From: Brucella gallinifaecis
GTDB taxonomy: Bacteria > Pseudomonadota > Alphaproteobacteria > Rhizobiales > Rhizobiaceae
Assembly (NCBI RefSeq): GCF_006476605.1
Contig: NZ_ML636801.1
Location: 1-64,000, forward strand
Length of the DNA stretch: 64,000 bases
Direction of reading: 5' to 3'
Under the pieces are notes generated by a model. The model did not search any database. It worked only from the letters and a program-made list of their open reading frames with translations, and had not been told where the DNA came from. The position numbers and the translations under genes are program-made. Below are positions 27,943-34,012 of the stretch, piece by piece (within the stretch, counting starts at the first letter, position 1; every line of letters begins with the position of its first letter).

Positions 27943-28522
27943 CGGCGCACCGCCTTTCTGGTCGCCGCATTTCAATCCGCAGGCCATTATTCTGTCTCCG
28001 GTCGAGCAGAACGATCCGGATGACGGGCGGCTTGTCGCTCTCGCACATCTCGATGGCCTGATCCTGCGCCGCGCGCCGGATGGCTGGCACGCAATCTGGC
28101 GTGTCGGTGGGATGGAGCATCAATTCTGGCTGCAACAGGGCGCGATAGATGCGGCAGCTTTCTATGCTGCTATCCTGCCCATGGACGAGTTCATGGAATT
28201 ACGCGCCCATGCGGCCCGCCGACTCTGGCGGTGCCTGACAGGCCGTTCTCCGGGACCGGATATTCGCGCCATGCCAGCGCAGCTTCGGCAATGGCACCTT
28301 CTGTCGCTACGGGCGCTGGACGCACGGCTGCACGGCGAAAGCTATCGCGCCGTTGCCGAAGTTCTACTCGGCTTCTGTGGCAACAAGGAAGATTTCGAGA
28401 CTGATCCGCGCAAGAATAAGGCTCGTCGTCTGGTTGCCCACGGTATCAGGATGATGCGCGGGGGCTATCGGCTGCTTTTGCACTATCCGGTCAAGCCGAT
28501 TCCACGATCAAAAGGCAAATGA
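27833..28522 (+). CDS. fseA: DUF2285 protein, 3' part of FseA-like frameshift pair
   Basis: The frame is open from 27833, but the family match begins near 27908: CDFAHDP...PPFWSPHFNPQAIILSPV, then a C-terminal DUF2285 helix-turn-helix region (QLRQWHLLSLRALDARLHGESYRAVAEVLLG...RLVAHGIRMMRGGYRLLLHYP). It corresponds to Msi171 of ICEMlSymR7A. No ATG with a ribosome site starts this frame before the domain, so it is probably made only by frameshift from 27727. It ends 8 bases from the convergent QseM-like gene. Confidence 0.82.
   Translation: MTSRDSRRGENPREKRLTPLLPAGGCDFAHDPDAQPDGAPPFWSPHFNPQAIILSPVEQNDPDDGRLVALAHLDGLILRRAPDGWHAIWRVGGMEHQFWLQQGAIDAAAFYAAILPMDEFMELRAHAARRLWRCLTGRSPGPDIRAMPAQLRQWHLLSLRALDARLHGESYRAVAEVLLGFCGNKEDFETDPRKNKARRLVAHGIRMMRGGYRLLLHYPVKPIPRSKGK
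27902..27910 (+). other. Candidate +1 ribosomal frameshift site (GGG-G run)
   Basis: Six G in a row (27902-27907) follow a TGG context. Zero-frame codons are TGG GGG GTG CGA; a P-site glycine tRNA on GGG (27904-27906) can move one base to GGG (27905-27907) with full pairing and continue TGC GAT TTC. The fused reading RWG-CDFAHDP joins the two domains without gap, giving a 264-residue protein. Confidence 0.7.
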
Positions 28523-28529
28523 GGCAATC

Positions 28530-28820
28530 TCACCGATTCCTGTTTGCCGCAGTCTGTTCCAGCATTTGCCTGTAACCTTCCCGTGACAGCCATTGAGCGC
28601 GTTCCAGATGGCTCTGCCAGCATCGCCGGGTTCGCATCTCATCTGATGCCGGATCGCGGTGCAGAACAATTCGCGCCACTTCCTTCCAGTCGGCTTCCTC
28701 GGACTTGGCGTCCAGAATACGCAAATAGGTTACAAAGTGCTGCTCGTCATAGGCGGTGATGACATCACCGGACGGCGCCAGATCATCCACATCGGGATCA
28801 AGTTCAACGGGTGCTTTCAC
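28530..28820 (-). CDS. Small DUF2285 protein, QseM-like antiactivator
   Basis: A 96-residue protein: an acidic lead, then TAYDEQHFVTYLRILDAKSEEADWKEVARIVLHRDP...RRCWQSHLERAQWLSREGYRQML, the C-terminal DUF2285 motif on its own. In ICEMlSymR7A, QseM is such a single-domain protein; it binds FseA and TraR and blocks excision and quorum-sensing activation. It sits tail-to-tail with the FseA-like gene. No qseC, traR or traI homologue is seen nearby. QseM function is inferred from family and place. Confidence 0.75.
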   Translation of the reverse strand: MKAPVELDPDVDDLAPSGDVITAYDEQHFVTYLRILDAKSEEADWKEVARIVLHRDPASDEMRTRRCWQSHLERAQWLSREGYRQMLEQTAANRNR

Positions 28821-28899
28821 GGTTATTCCCCTTCTTTCAGAAGAGTTTCTGCGGTTCGCCCCCGCAATAAAACTCTCTGACTCCTGGTGATCGGGGAGT

Positions 28900-29032
28900 T
28901 AGTAACCGTGACTAGACGGCCCCATGGCCTTTAGCTGGAAAGCCTGTTGCATACGCCACAGGCTCCCCGACCATAGGGTCAAGGAGTATGGTGCCGTCAC
29001 GGCCGACACCAACCGCTAGTCAGGGGTTACTA
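28900..29032. ncRNA. Structured intergenic element between qseM-like gene and rdfS
   Basis: An imperfect long inverted repeat, TAGTAACC-g-TGACTAG (28900-28915) against CTAGTCA-gg-GGTTACTA (29016-29032), closes a 133-base element. Inside: ACGGC (28916-28920) with GCCGT (28993-28997), GCCTGT (28942-28947) with ACAGGC (28958-28963), and GACC (28969-28972) with GGTC (28977-28980). A further hairpin ACTCC/GGAGT is at 28880-28899. No ORF overlaps. It could be a non-coding RNA, a leader of either flanking gene, or a protein-binding DNA site; strand unknown. Confidence 0.45.
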
Positions 29033-29290
29033 CGCCCCCGGAGCAGTGCGTCTGCCCCATCTGTATTCATAGCCGAACTGCGGGCGGATGTCTTGGGCGA
29101 ATCCGCATCGGTCTCCTTGAGTCGCTGAAATCTCACGTCTTTTCGCACTGACACAGCCCCCTTCAGGGGTGCCGTCTGCGTATAGGCGCAAATGCGGCAC
29201 GCTACACGTCGCCGATCACTTCCCATGGTTCGCCATAGCGCGCCGCCGTCTCCGGCAGCCGCATCAACCTGACGAACCGGAGGTGATCTC
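29033..29290 (+). promoter_or_regulatory. Upstream region of rdfS-like gene
   Basis: No gene. It contains CCCC-cttca-GGGGTGCCGTCTGCGTATA (from about 29157), one of several C/G palindromes before operons, 130 bases upstream of rdfS. GGAGG (29279-29283) is the ribosome site. In ICEMlSymR7A the FseA activator works at the rdfS promoter, so this is the region to look for its site. Confidence 0.35.
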
Positions 29291-29563
29291 ATGATCGAGC
29301 GCCGCAACACGGAAATGCCACCGCGCATGCTGCGCACTCAGGAAGCGGCGCGTTTCCTTGGTATTTCTCTTCGCACACTGGAAAAACACCGGACCTACGG
29401 GACCGGCCCGACCTATCGCAAAATCGGTGGGCGCGTCCTCTATACCGTCGATGATCTCCAGTCCTGGGCCGACATCGGCGCGCGAAAGTCCACCAGTGAC
29501 AAGGACGCTGGCACGGTTTTCCCGGCGCGTCCCCTGACGCCTGAAGAGCGGAGCAAGCTCTGA
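29291..29563 (+). CDS. rdfS: RdfS-like excisionase (AlpA/MerR-type HTH)
   Basis: A 90-residue protein with a winged helix-turn-helix of the Xis/AlpA/BldC type: MLRTQEAARFLGISLRTLEKHRTYGTGPTYRKIGGRVLYTVDDLQSWADI. It occupies the place of rdfS in ICEMlSym-family elements, downstream of fseA, and directly precedes repA with no gap. RdfS directs the integrase to excision. GGAGG is 8 bases before the ATG. The partner integrase is unclear, since the only recombinase visible is of the serine type while RdfS of R7A works with a tyrosine integrase. Confidence 0.75.
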   Translation: MIERRNTEMPPRMLRTQEAARFLGISLRTLEKHRTYGTGPTYRKIGGRVLYTVDDLQSWADIGARKSTSDKDAGTVFPARPLTPEERSKL

Positions 29564-30655
29564 ATGCGGCGCGTCGATCACCATGACGCCCTGCGGCGAG
29601 AAGGGGGCAGCGAGCGCAGCCACCTCGATCCATTCGTGGTTGCAACCGGCGATGCCAGTCCGCGCGACCAGCGCGATCTGATGGAGCGGCCATTCTTCTC
29701 GCTGGCGAAGACGACGCGCACGAAACCGATCCTCTACAAGAGCGCCGATGTCGAGGTGCAGGTATTCGGAATGCCTGAACACGGCATGGCGACGATCTGG
29801 GATGCTGATGTGCTGATCTGGGCTGCGAGCCAGATCGTTGCCGCCGAAAACAACGGCATCAAGACATCCCGTTTCTTCCGTTTTACGCCCTATCATCTGC
29901 TGCGCGCCATCGGACGCGACACCGGAAACAGGCAATATCTGCTGCTGAAGGCAGCGCTTGCCCGCCTGCAATCCACGGTCGTCGCCACGACGATCCGCAA
30001 CGGCAAGCATTGGCGCCGCCGCCAGTTCTCCTGGATCAACGAATGGGAAGAGATGACCACCCGCGACGGTCGCGTCGAGGGCATGGAGTTTGTCCTGCCT
30101 GAATGGTTTTACAACAGCGTTCTCGACCGGTCGCTGGTCCTCACCATCGACCCGGACTATTTTCGGCTGACCGGCGGTATCGAGCGCTGGCTCTACCGTG
30201 TCGCCCGTAAACACGCCGGACATCAGCCGCATGGCTGGCTGTTCGAGGTTGCGCACCTTTACCAGAAATCCGGCAGCATGGCCCGGCCATCGGACTTTGC
30301 ACTGGACCTGCGCCGCATCGCGGCCCGCCAGCCGCTGCCCGGCTACCAGCTCAAGATCCTGCGCGAAGATCGCCGCGAACTGCTGCGAATCCGCCCTGAA
30401 AATCTATCCACAGTGCCTGTGGATAACATTGTGGATGCCGTCGGTACATCAGGCGCACGGGGTATCGGTACATCAGGCGCAGGACTATCGGCACATCAGG
30501 CGCACGAACCCCAGTTAAGTCTCTGGAACGAAAAGCAGAATGCGACTGCTAACTTAGAATCTAACATAGATTCTAAGTTTTCTTCTTTGACGCGCGCGCA
30601 TGGGAGGCGCGGTGCCAGTGCCACTTCCCGCCGACCTGGGCGGGGTACGCCATGA
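29564..30655 (+). CDS. repA: Replication initiator RepA-like protein
   Basis: A 363-residue plasmid-type initiator (RepA_N/'replication initiator protein A' family): FFSLAKTTRTKPILYKSADVEVQVFG, ADVLIWAASQIV, FFRFTPYHLLRAIGRDTG..YLLLKAALARL, GIERWLYRVARKHAG. It would start theta or rolling replication of the excised circle. It starts right after the rdfS stop. The first about 40 residues are unlike the family, so a later start (LMERPFF, about residue 39) is possible. Its last 80 codons carry DnaA boxes, iterons and a palindrome, which explains the odd peptide repeats (GTSGA twice). It overlaps parA by 4 bases. Confidence 0.85.
   Translation: MRRVDHHDALRREGGSERSHLDPFVVATGDASPRDQRDLMERPFFSLAKTTRTKPILYKSADVEVQVFGMPEHGMATIWDADVLIWAASQIVAAENNGIKTSRFFRFTPYHLLRAIGRDTGNRQYLLLKAALARLQSTVVATTIRNGKHWRRRQFSWINEWEEMTTRDGRVEGMEFVLPEWFYNSVLDRSLVLTIDPDYFRLTGGIERWLYRVARKHAGHQPHGWLFEVAHLYQKSGSMARPSDFALDLRRIAARQPLPGYQLKILREDRRELLRIRPENLSTVPVDNIVDAVGTSGARGIGTSGAGLSAHQAHEPQLSLWNEKQNATANLESNIDSKFSSLTRAHGRRGASATSRRPGRGTP
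30405..30504. other. Candidate replication origin inside repA
   Basis: Two DnaA boxes face each other: TATCCACAG (30405-30413), spacer TGC, CTGTGGATA (30417-30425); TGTGGATAA (30418-30426) is a perfect consensus box and a third weaker TGTGGATG follows (30430-30437). Then come three direct repeats TCGG(T/C)ACATCAGGCGCA at 30441-30457, 30465-30481 and 30488-30504, spaced 24 and 23 bases, as expected of iterons bound by RepA on one DNA face. All lie in the coding frame. Confidence 0.7.
30551..30579. repeat. AT-rich perfect palindrome before parA (parS- or operator-like)
   Basis: AACTTAGAATCT (30551-30562), spacer AACAT, AGATTCTAAGTT (30568-30579): 12-base arms, perfect, followed by TTCTTCTTTG. 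It is within the repA 3' end, 73 bases before parA, and much richer in A/T than its surroundings. A partition site, parA operator, AT-rich unwinding element or intragenic terminator would all fit. Confidence 0.6.
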
Positions 30656-31305
30656 TCGTCGCGTTCCTCAATCAGAAGGGCGGCGTGGGCAAGACCACGC
30701 TGGCGCTGCATCTCGCCGGAGCCTGGGCTGCGCAAGGACAGCGGGTCATCCTGATCGATGCCGACCCGCAAGGCTCCGCGCTCGACTGGTCGGAGCGGCG
30801 CGGCCATGAAGGGCTGCCAAGGCTGTTCAGTGTCATCGGTCTGGCCCGCGATACGCTGCACAGGGAAGCGCCGGAACTGGCACGTGACGCCGATCATGTC
30901 GTCATTGATGGTCCGCCCCGTGTCGCGGGCCTCATGCGCTCAGCGCTGCTTGCAGCCGATCTGGTGCTGATCCCTGTGCAGCCATCCCCCTTTGACGGTT
31001 GGGCCTCAGACGAGATGCTGGCGCTTCTGAACGAAGCCCGCATCTTTCGCCCGGAGCTTGCTGCCCGCTTTCTGCTGAACCGATGCGGTGCGCGCACCGT
31101 CATCGCCCGCGAAACGGTCGAGGCACTGGCAGACCATGATCCGCCATTGCTGGCCACAACGGTCGGCCAGCGTGTCGTCTTCGCCGAAGCCGCACAGACC
31201 GGACGGCTGGTCTCCGAGACCGATGGCGGAGAACGCGCCGCACGGGAAGTCACAGCGCTGGTGGCTGAGATCGGTGGCCTCGTTATCGGGAGGATCGTGC
31301 CATGA
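30652..31305 (+). CDS. parA: ParA-family partition ATPase
   Basis: A 217-residue small ParA/MinD-type ATPase with the deviant Walker A KGGVGKTT near residue 9, LIDADPQGSALDW (Walker A'-type motif) and VVIDGPPRVAG (Walker B). It lacks the N-terminal HTH of P1-type ParA, so it belongs to the short type that pairs with small RHH partners such as the next gene. Together they would segregate the excised replicating circle. It overlaps repA and the next gene by 4 bases each (ATGA). Confidence 0.92.
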   Translation: MIVAFLNQKGGVGKTTLALHLAGAWAAQGQRVILIDADPQGSALDWSERRGHEGLPRLFSVIGLARDTLHREAPELARDADHVVIDGPPRVAGLMRSALLAADLVLIPVQPSPFDGWASDEMLALLNEARIFRPELAARFLLNRCGARTVIARETVEALADHDPPLLATTVGQRVVFAEAAQTGRLVSETDGGERAAREVTALVAEIGGLVIGRIVP

Positions 31306-31556
31306 CACGTCCGCACGTCAAATCCGGCTTCGCGTCGCGTCCAGGCAATCCCGATAGCTGGGTCAGTGGCGCCGAAGCGCCGGCAACCGGCAAGACGGCG
31401 ACGGAGGCGTTCACCGCCCGTCTGACCATCGACATCACGCCCGAACTGCGCGGGCGCATCAAGGTTGCCGCTTTCCGGCGCGGCGTCACCGTCGCCGTGA
31501 TGCTGCGCGAGCTGCTGGTCCGCGAGTTTCCACCCACCGAAGGAGATCAGCTATGA
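31302..31556 (+). CDS. Small ribbon-helix-helix protein (ParG/ParB-like)
   Basis: An 84-residue protein: a basic, disordered N-terminus, then FTARLTIDITPELRGRIKVAAFRRGVTVAVMLRELLVREF, which reads as a ribbon-helix-helix (beta strand RLTIDI, two helices). Placed directly after parA with ATGA overlap, it is the likely DNA-binding partner for centromere binding and autoregulation. The palindrome at 30551 is one candidate site. It is also coupled to the DUF2840 gene by a 4-base overlap. Confidence 0.72.
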   Translation: MTRPHVKSGFASRPGNPDSWVSGAEAPATGKTATEAFTARLTIDITPELRGRIKVAAFRRGVTVAVMLRELLVREFPPTEGDQL

Positions 31557-32071
31557 CCGGCAAAACCGTGCGCGCTGCGCATGAACATCCGCAGCCGAAC
31601 GGGCCAGCACCGTTCACCACAATGGTCGAACTGACCTTCCAGAAGAAGAAGGTCGAGCGCTGGATACGCTTCGGCCGCAAGAGCTTTGAGCAGATCATCG
31701 ACCGCCGCCGCAGTCTGATCGGTTTTGCGCCCGAAAGCATCTTCGCCTTCGTCCGCTGGGCCTCCAACGATTATGGCACCATCGTTTCGCGGCTCGACAT
31801 CCTGCGCGCTACCGGGCGTGGCGAACCGTACCAGACCGTGCCCTTCGTTCGTCCTGGCGGCGAGATCCTGCTGCGCATCGACGGCTGGCGACAAGTCCAG
31901 CGGGTGTTGGCCCTGATTGATGCCGTGGACGCGCTTGGCGTCGATCCGGCGGATGTTGCGCCGGATCATTGGCGGCACGTCCACAACCGTTTGAGCGCCG
32001 GTCAGGAACCCAATCCCTACACCCCGGAGCGCCATGCCGCATGGGTCAGCCGCCGGAGGATCGCACTATGA
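31553..32071 (+). CDS. DUF2840 protein
   Basis: A 172-residue DUF2840 protein (VELTFQKKKVERWIRFGRKSFEQIIDRRRSLIGFAPESIFAFVRWASNDYGTIVSRLDILRA...). The family is found almost only in the parA-traF interval of proteobacterial ICEs; function unknown. It is basic and without membrane segments, and overlaps genes on both sides by 4 bases, so it belongs to the parA-traF operon. Confidence 0.88.
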   Translation: MTGKTVRAAHEHPQPNGPAPFTTMVELTFQKKKVERWIRFGRKSFEQIIDRRRSLIGFAPESIFAFVRWASNDYGTIVSRLDILRATGRGEPYQTVPFVRPGGEILLRIDGWRQVQRVLALIDAVDALGVDPADVAPDHWRHVHNRLSAGQEPNPYTPERHAAWVSRRRIAL

Positions 32072-32613
32072 GCCGCCGTCACATCCTTGCCGTGTCGATG
32101 CTGGCCGTCGGCACGCTTGTCGTCACGGCGGTTGCCGATCTGCCAACCCGGCTGATCTGGAATGCGACTGCCAGCGCGCCCATCGGCTTCTACACAGTTG
32201 CTCCCGCTGATGCGCTCGAAGTGCCCGAACTGGTCGCCATCATGCCGTCCGAACCGCTGGAACGGTTCATGGTCGAGCGCGGCTATATCGGACGCGGCGT
32301 GCCGCTGCTGAAGCGCGTCCTCGGCCTGCCGGGCCAGCGCGTCTGCCGCAACGGTGCGACCATTACAGTCGATCATGTCGAGATGGGGGATGCGCTGGAG
32401 CGCGACCGCATGGGCCGCGATCTGCCGGTCTGGCAGGGCTGCCGTATCATCGGTGACGGTGAACTCTTCCTCATGAATTGGGAAGTCCGGGACAGCCTCG
32501 ACGGCCGTTACTTCGGACCTGTTCCCGTCAGTTCCGTCATCGGCCGGGCGCTTCCGCTCTGGACCGATGGGGAAGGTGATGGCCGCTACGAATGGCGGGC
32601 GGCCACGCATTGA
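32068..32613 (+). CDS. traF: TraF-like conjugal S26 peptidase
   Basis: A 181-residue periplasmic-facing peptidase of family S26. An N-terminal signal anchor (residues about 5-23) is followed by the catalytic serine in NATASAPIGFY and the lysine in GVPLLKRVLGLPGQ. TraF of RP4 processes the TrbC pilin to the cyclic form, and trbC is present at 49492 in this window. ATG 32068 overlaps DUF2840 by 4 bases; GGAGG is 9-13 bases before it. Confidence 0.9.
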   Translation: MSRRHILAVSMLAVGTLVVTAVADLPTRLIWNATASAPIGFYTVAPADALEVPELVAIMPSEPLERFMVERGYIGRGVPLLKRVLGLPGQRVCRNGATITVDHVEMGDALERDRMGRDLPVWQGCRIIGDGELFLMNWEVRDSLDGRYFGPVPVSSVIGRALPLWTDGEGDGRYEWRAATH

Positions 32614-32648
32614 ACCCACGCCGAAACCTCAACGACAGGAGATTTTTC

Positions 32649-32984
32649 ATGCCACAGATCGGATCGTTCACGCGCGATGAAACGGGCTTTTCCGGGCGCG
32701 TTCACACGCTCACGCTTTACCGTGAGCTTACCATCATGCCAGCCGAGCATTCGGACGCCGAAAACGCGCCGGACTACCGTGTCCATCACGGAGCTGATGA
32801 CGGCCCCGAGGTCGGCGCTGCATGGAAACGTACCGGCGAAAAGGCTGGCGAATATCTCTCGGTACTGCTCGACGATCCCGCTTTGCCGCAGCCGATCCGC
32901 GCCAATCTGTTTCGCGACGACGATGCAGGCTCGTCATGGTCGCTGCACTGGAGCCGCCCGCGGCCCCGCGAAGATCGGGACTAA
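32649..32984 (+). CDS. DUF736 protein (second copy)
   Basis: A 111-residue DUF736 protein (MPQIGSFTRDETGFSGRVHTLTLYRELTIMPAEHSDAENAPDYRVHHG...GAAWKRTGEKAGEYLSVLLDDPALPQPIRANLF...LHWSRP). It is divergent from the copy at 27005 but keeps the same order of conserved patches. ATG 32649 has AGGAG 7 bases upstream. It lies in the traF-transglycosylase-relaxase operon, where one DUF736 is nearly always found. Confidence 0.9.
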   Translation: MPQIGSFTRDETGFSGRVHTLTLYRELTIMPAEHSDAENAPDYRVHHGADDGPEVGAAWKRTGEKAGEYLSVLLDDPALPQPIRANLFRDDDAGSSWSLHWSRPRPREDRD

Positions 32985-32988
32985 GATC

Positions 32989-33699
32989 ATGCGATCCCGC
33001 GCCCTTCTTCTCTTCACGGCCATGCTGTCGGCCGGCAGCGGATTGACGCCAGCGATTGCGCAGGTCACGCCGCAACCCGCGCCTGTCACTGCGCATCCCC
33101 ATGCTGCTTTCATTGCCGAGGCGTCACAGCGTTTCGGCATTCCAGAGCACTGGATTCGGGCCGTGCTGCGTGTGGAAAGCGCGGGCGATGTGCGCGCCAT
33201 CTCATCGGCGGGTGCAATGGGACTGATGCAGGTTATGCCCGATACCTGGGCGGGCCTGCGCAGCCGCCATGGCCTCGGGCGCGATCCTTACCATCCGCGC
33301 GACAGCATCCTCGCAGGTACAGCGTATCTGCGCGAGATGTGGGACCGCTATGGCAATGTCGCGGCCATGCTTGCCGCCTACAATGCCGGTCCCGGCCGCT
33401 ATGACGAGCATCTGGCGACTGGCCGCACTTTGCCCGCAGAAACACGCGCCTATGTCGCCACGCTCGCACCTGTTCTTGGGCTTGCGACTGCGCCTGATGT
33501 GCCGACGATCGTGCCGCCGCCACCGCCGGATTGGCGCGAAGCTCCACTCTTCGTTGCGCAATCCGGCGGCAATTTGGCGGCGGCCAATCAGCCGTCGAGC
33601 GATGTCCGTGCAACCGTTCCTCTGCGCGTTTCCGTCGATCAGGAGCCGCAGGACGGCGGCATATTCGTGGCCCGTGCAAGCGATGGAGATGGGTCATGA
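32989..33699 (+). CDS. Lytic transglycosylase (VirB1-like)
   Basis: A 236-residue exported protein: signal peptide (residues 1-25, cut near AIA-Q), then a SLT lysozyme-like domain with the catalytic Glu in VLRVESAGD, ISSAGAMGLMQVMPDTW and AAYNAGPGRYDEH. The C-terminal 70 residues are proline-rich and probably disordered. It opens the peptidoglycan for the conjugation channel. It starts 5 bases after the DUF736 stop and is followed by the oriT-like region. Confidence 0.92.
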   Translation: MRSRALLLFTAMLSAGSGLTPAIAQVTPQPAPVTAHPHAAFIAEASQRFGIPEHWIRAVLRVESAGDVRAISSAGAMGLMQVMPDTWAGLRSRHGLGRDPYHPRDSILAGTAYLREMWDRYGNVAAMLAAYNAGPGRYDEHLATGRTLPAETRAYVATLAPVLGLATAPDVPTIVPPPPPDWREAPLFVAQSGGNLAAANQPSSDVRATVPLRVSVDQEPQDGGIFVARASDGDGS

Positions 33700-34012
33700 G
33701 CATGGCGTCCCCACGCTCCTTCGGTCCGCTTCCGGTGTGCAGCGAGGCTTGGGGGCGCCTAGCTGTATTACCGGCAGGAAGGGCAAAAAGGGCAGGGAAG
33801 GCGGAGGGCAAGATAAAGGAAACCGGCACCCTGTCGGGCCTGTTTCTGGGCAAGCCCTTGTCTGCACACTGTTTTGGGGCGCGGCGCACGGCACCCTGCT
33901 TTTGGGTCTCGCGTGCCGCGATATGGCGCAAAGCCTTGGCTTTGCTGGGTTTTGACCGGCACTATAGCCGAATATCTGCCGTTTGCGTGCCTAAACGGCA
34001 TGGGATGCGCCC
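33700..34012. other. Region before the relaxase, candidate oriT
   Basis: Two inverted repeats stand close to the relaxase start: CAAAGCC-tt-GGCTTTG (33929-33944) and GCCGTTT-gcgtgcct-AAACGGC (33978-33999). This is where oriT lies in relatives, adjacent to the relaxase gene. A 106-residue frame (33696-34016, starting with ATGA overlap of the previous stop) is open through the region, but its composition is unlike a protein and part of it also reads in the other frames, so I do not call it a gene. Confidence 0.45.

Noticed and set aside
29020-29337. 105-codon minus-strand frame crossing the rdfS promoter, considered as a QseC-like gene.
   Set aside because: No helix-turn-helix pattern; it runs antisense into rdfS and overlaps the structured element.
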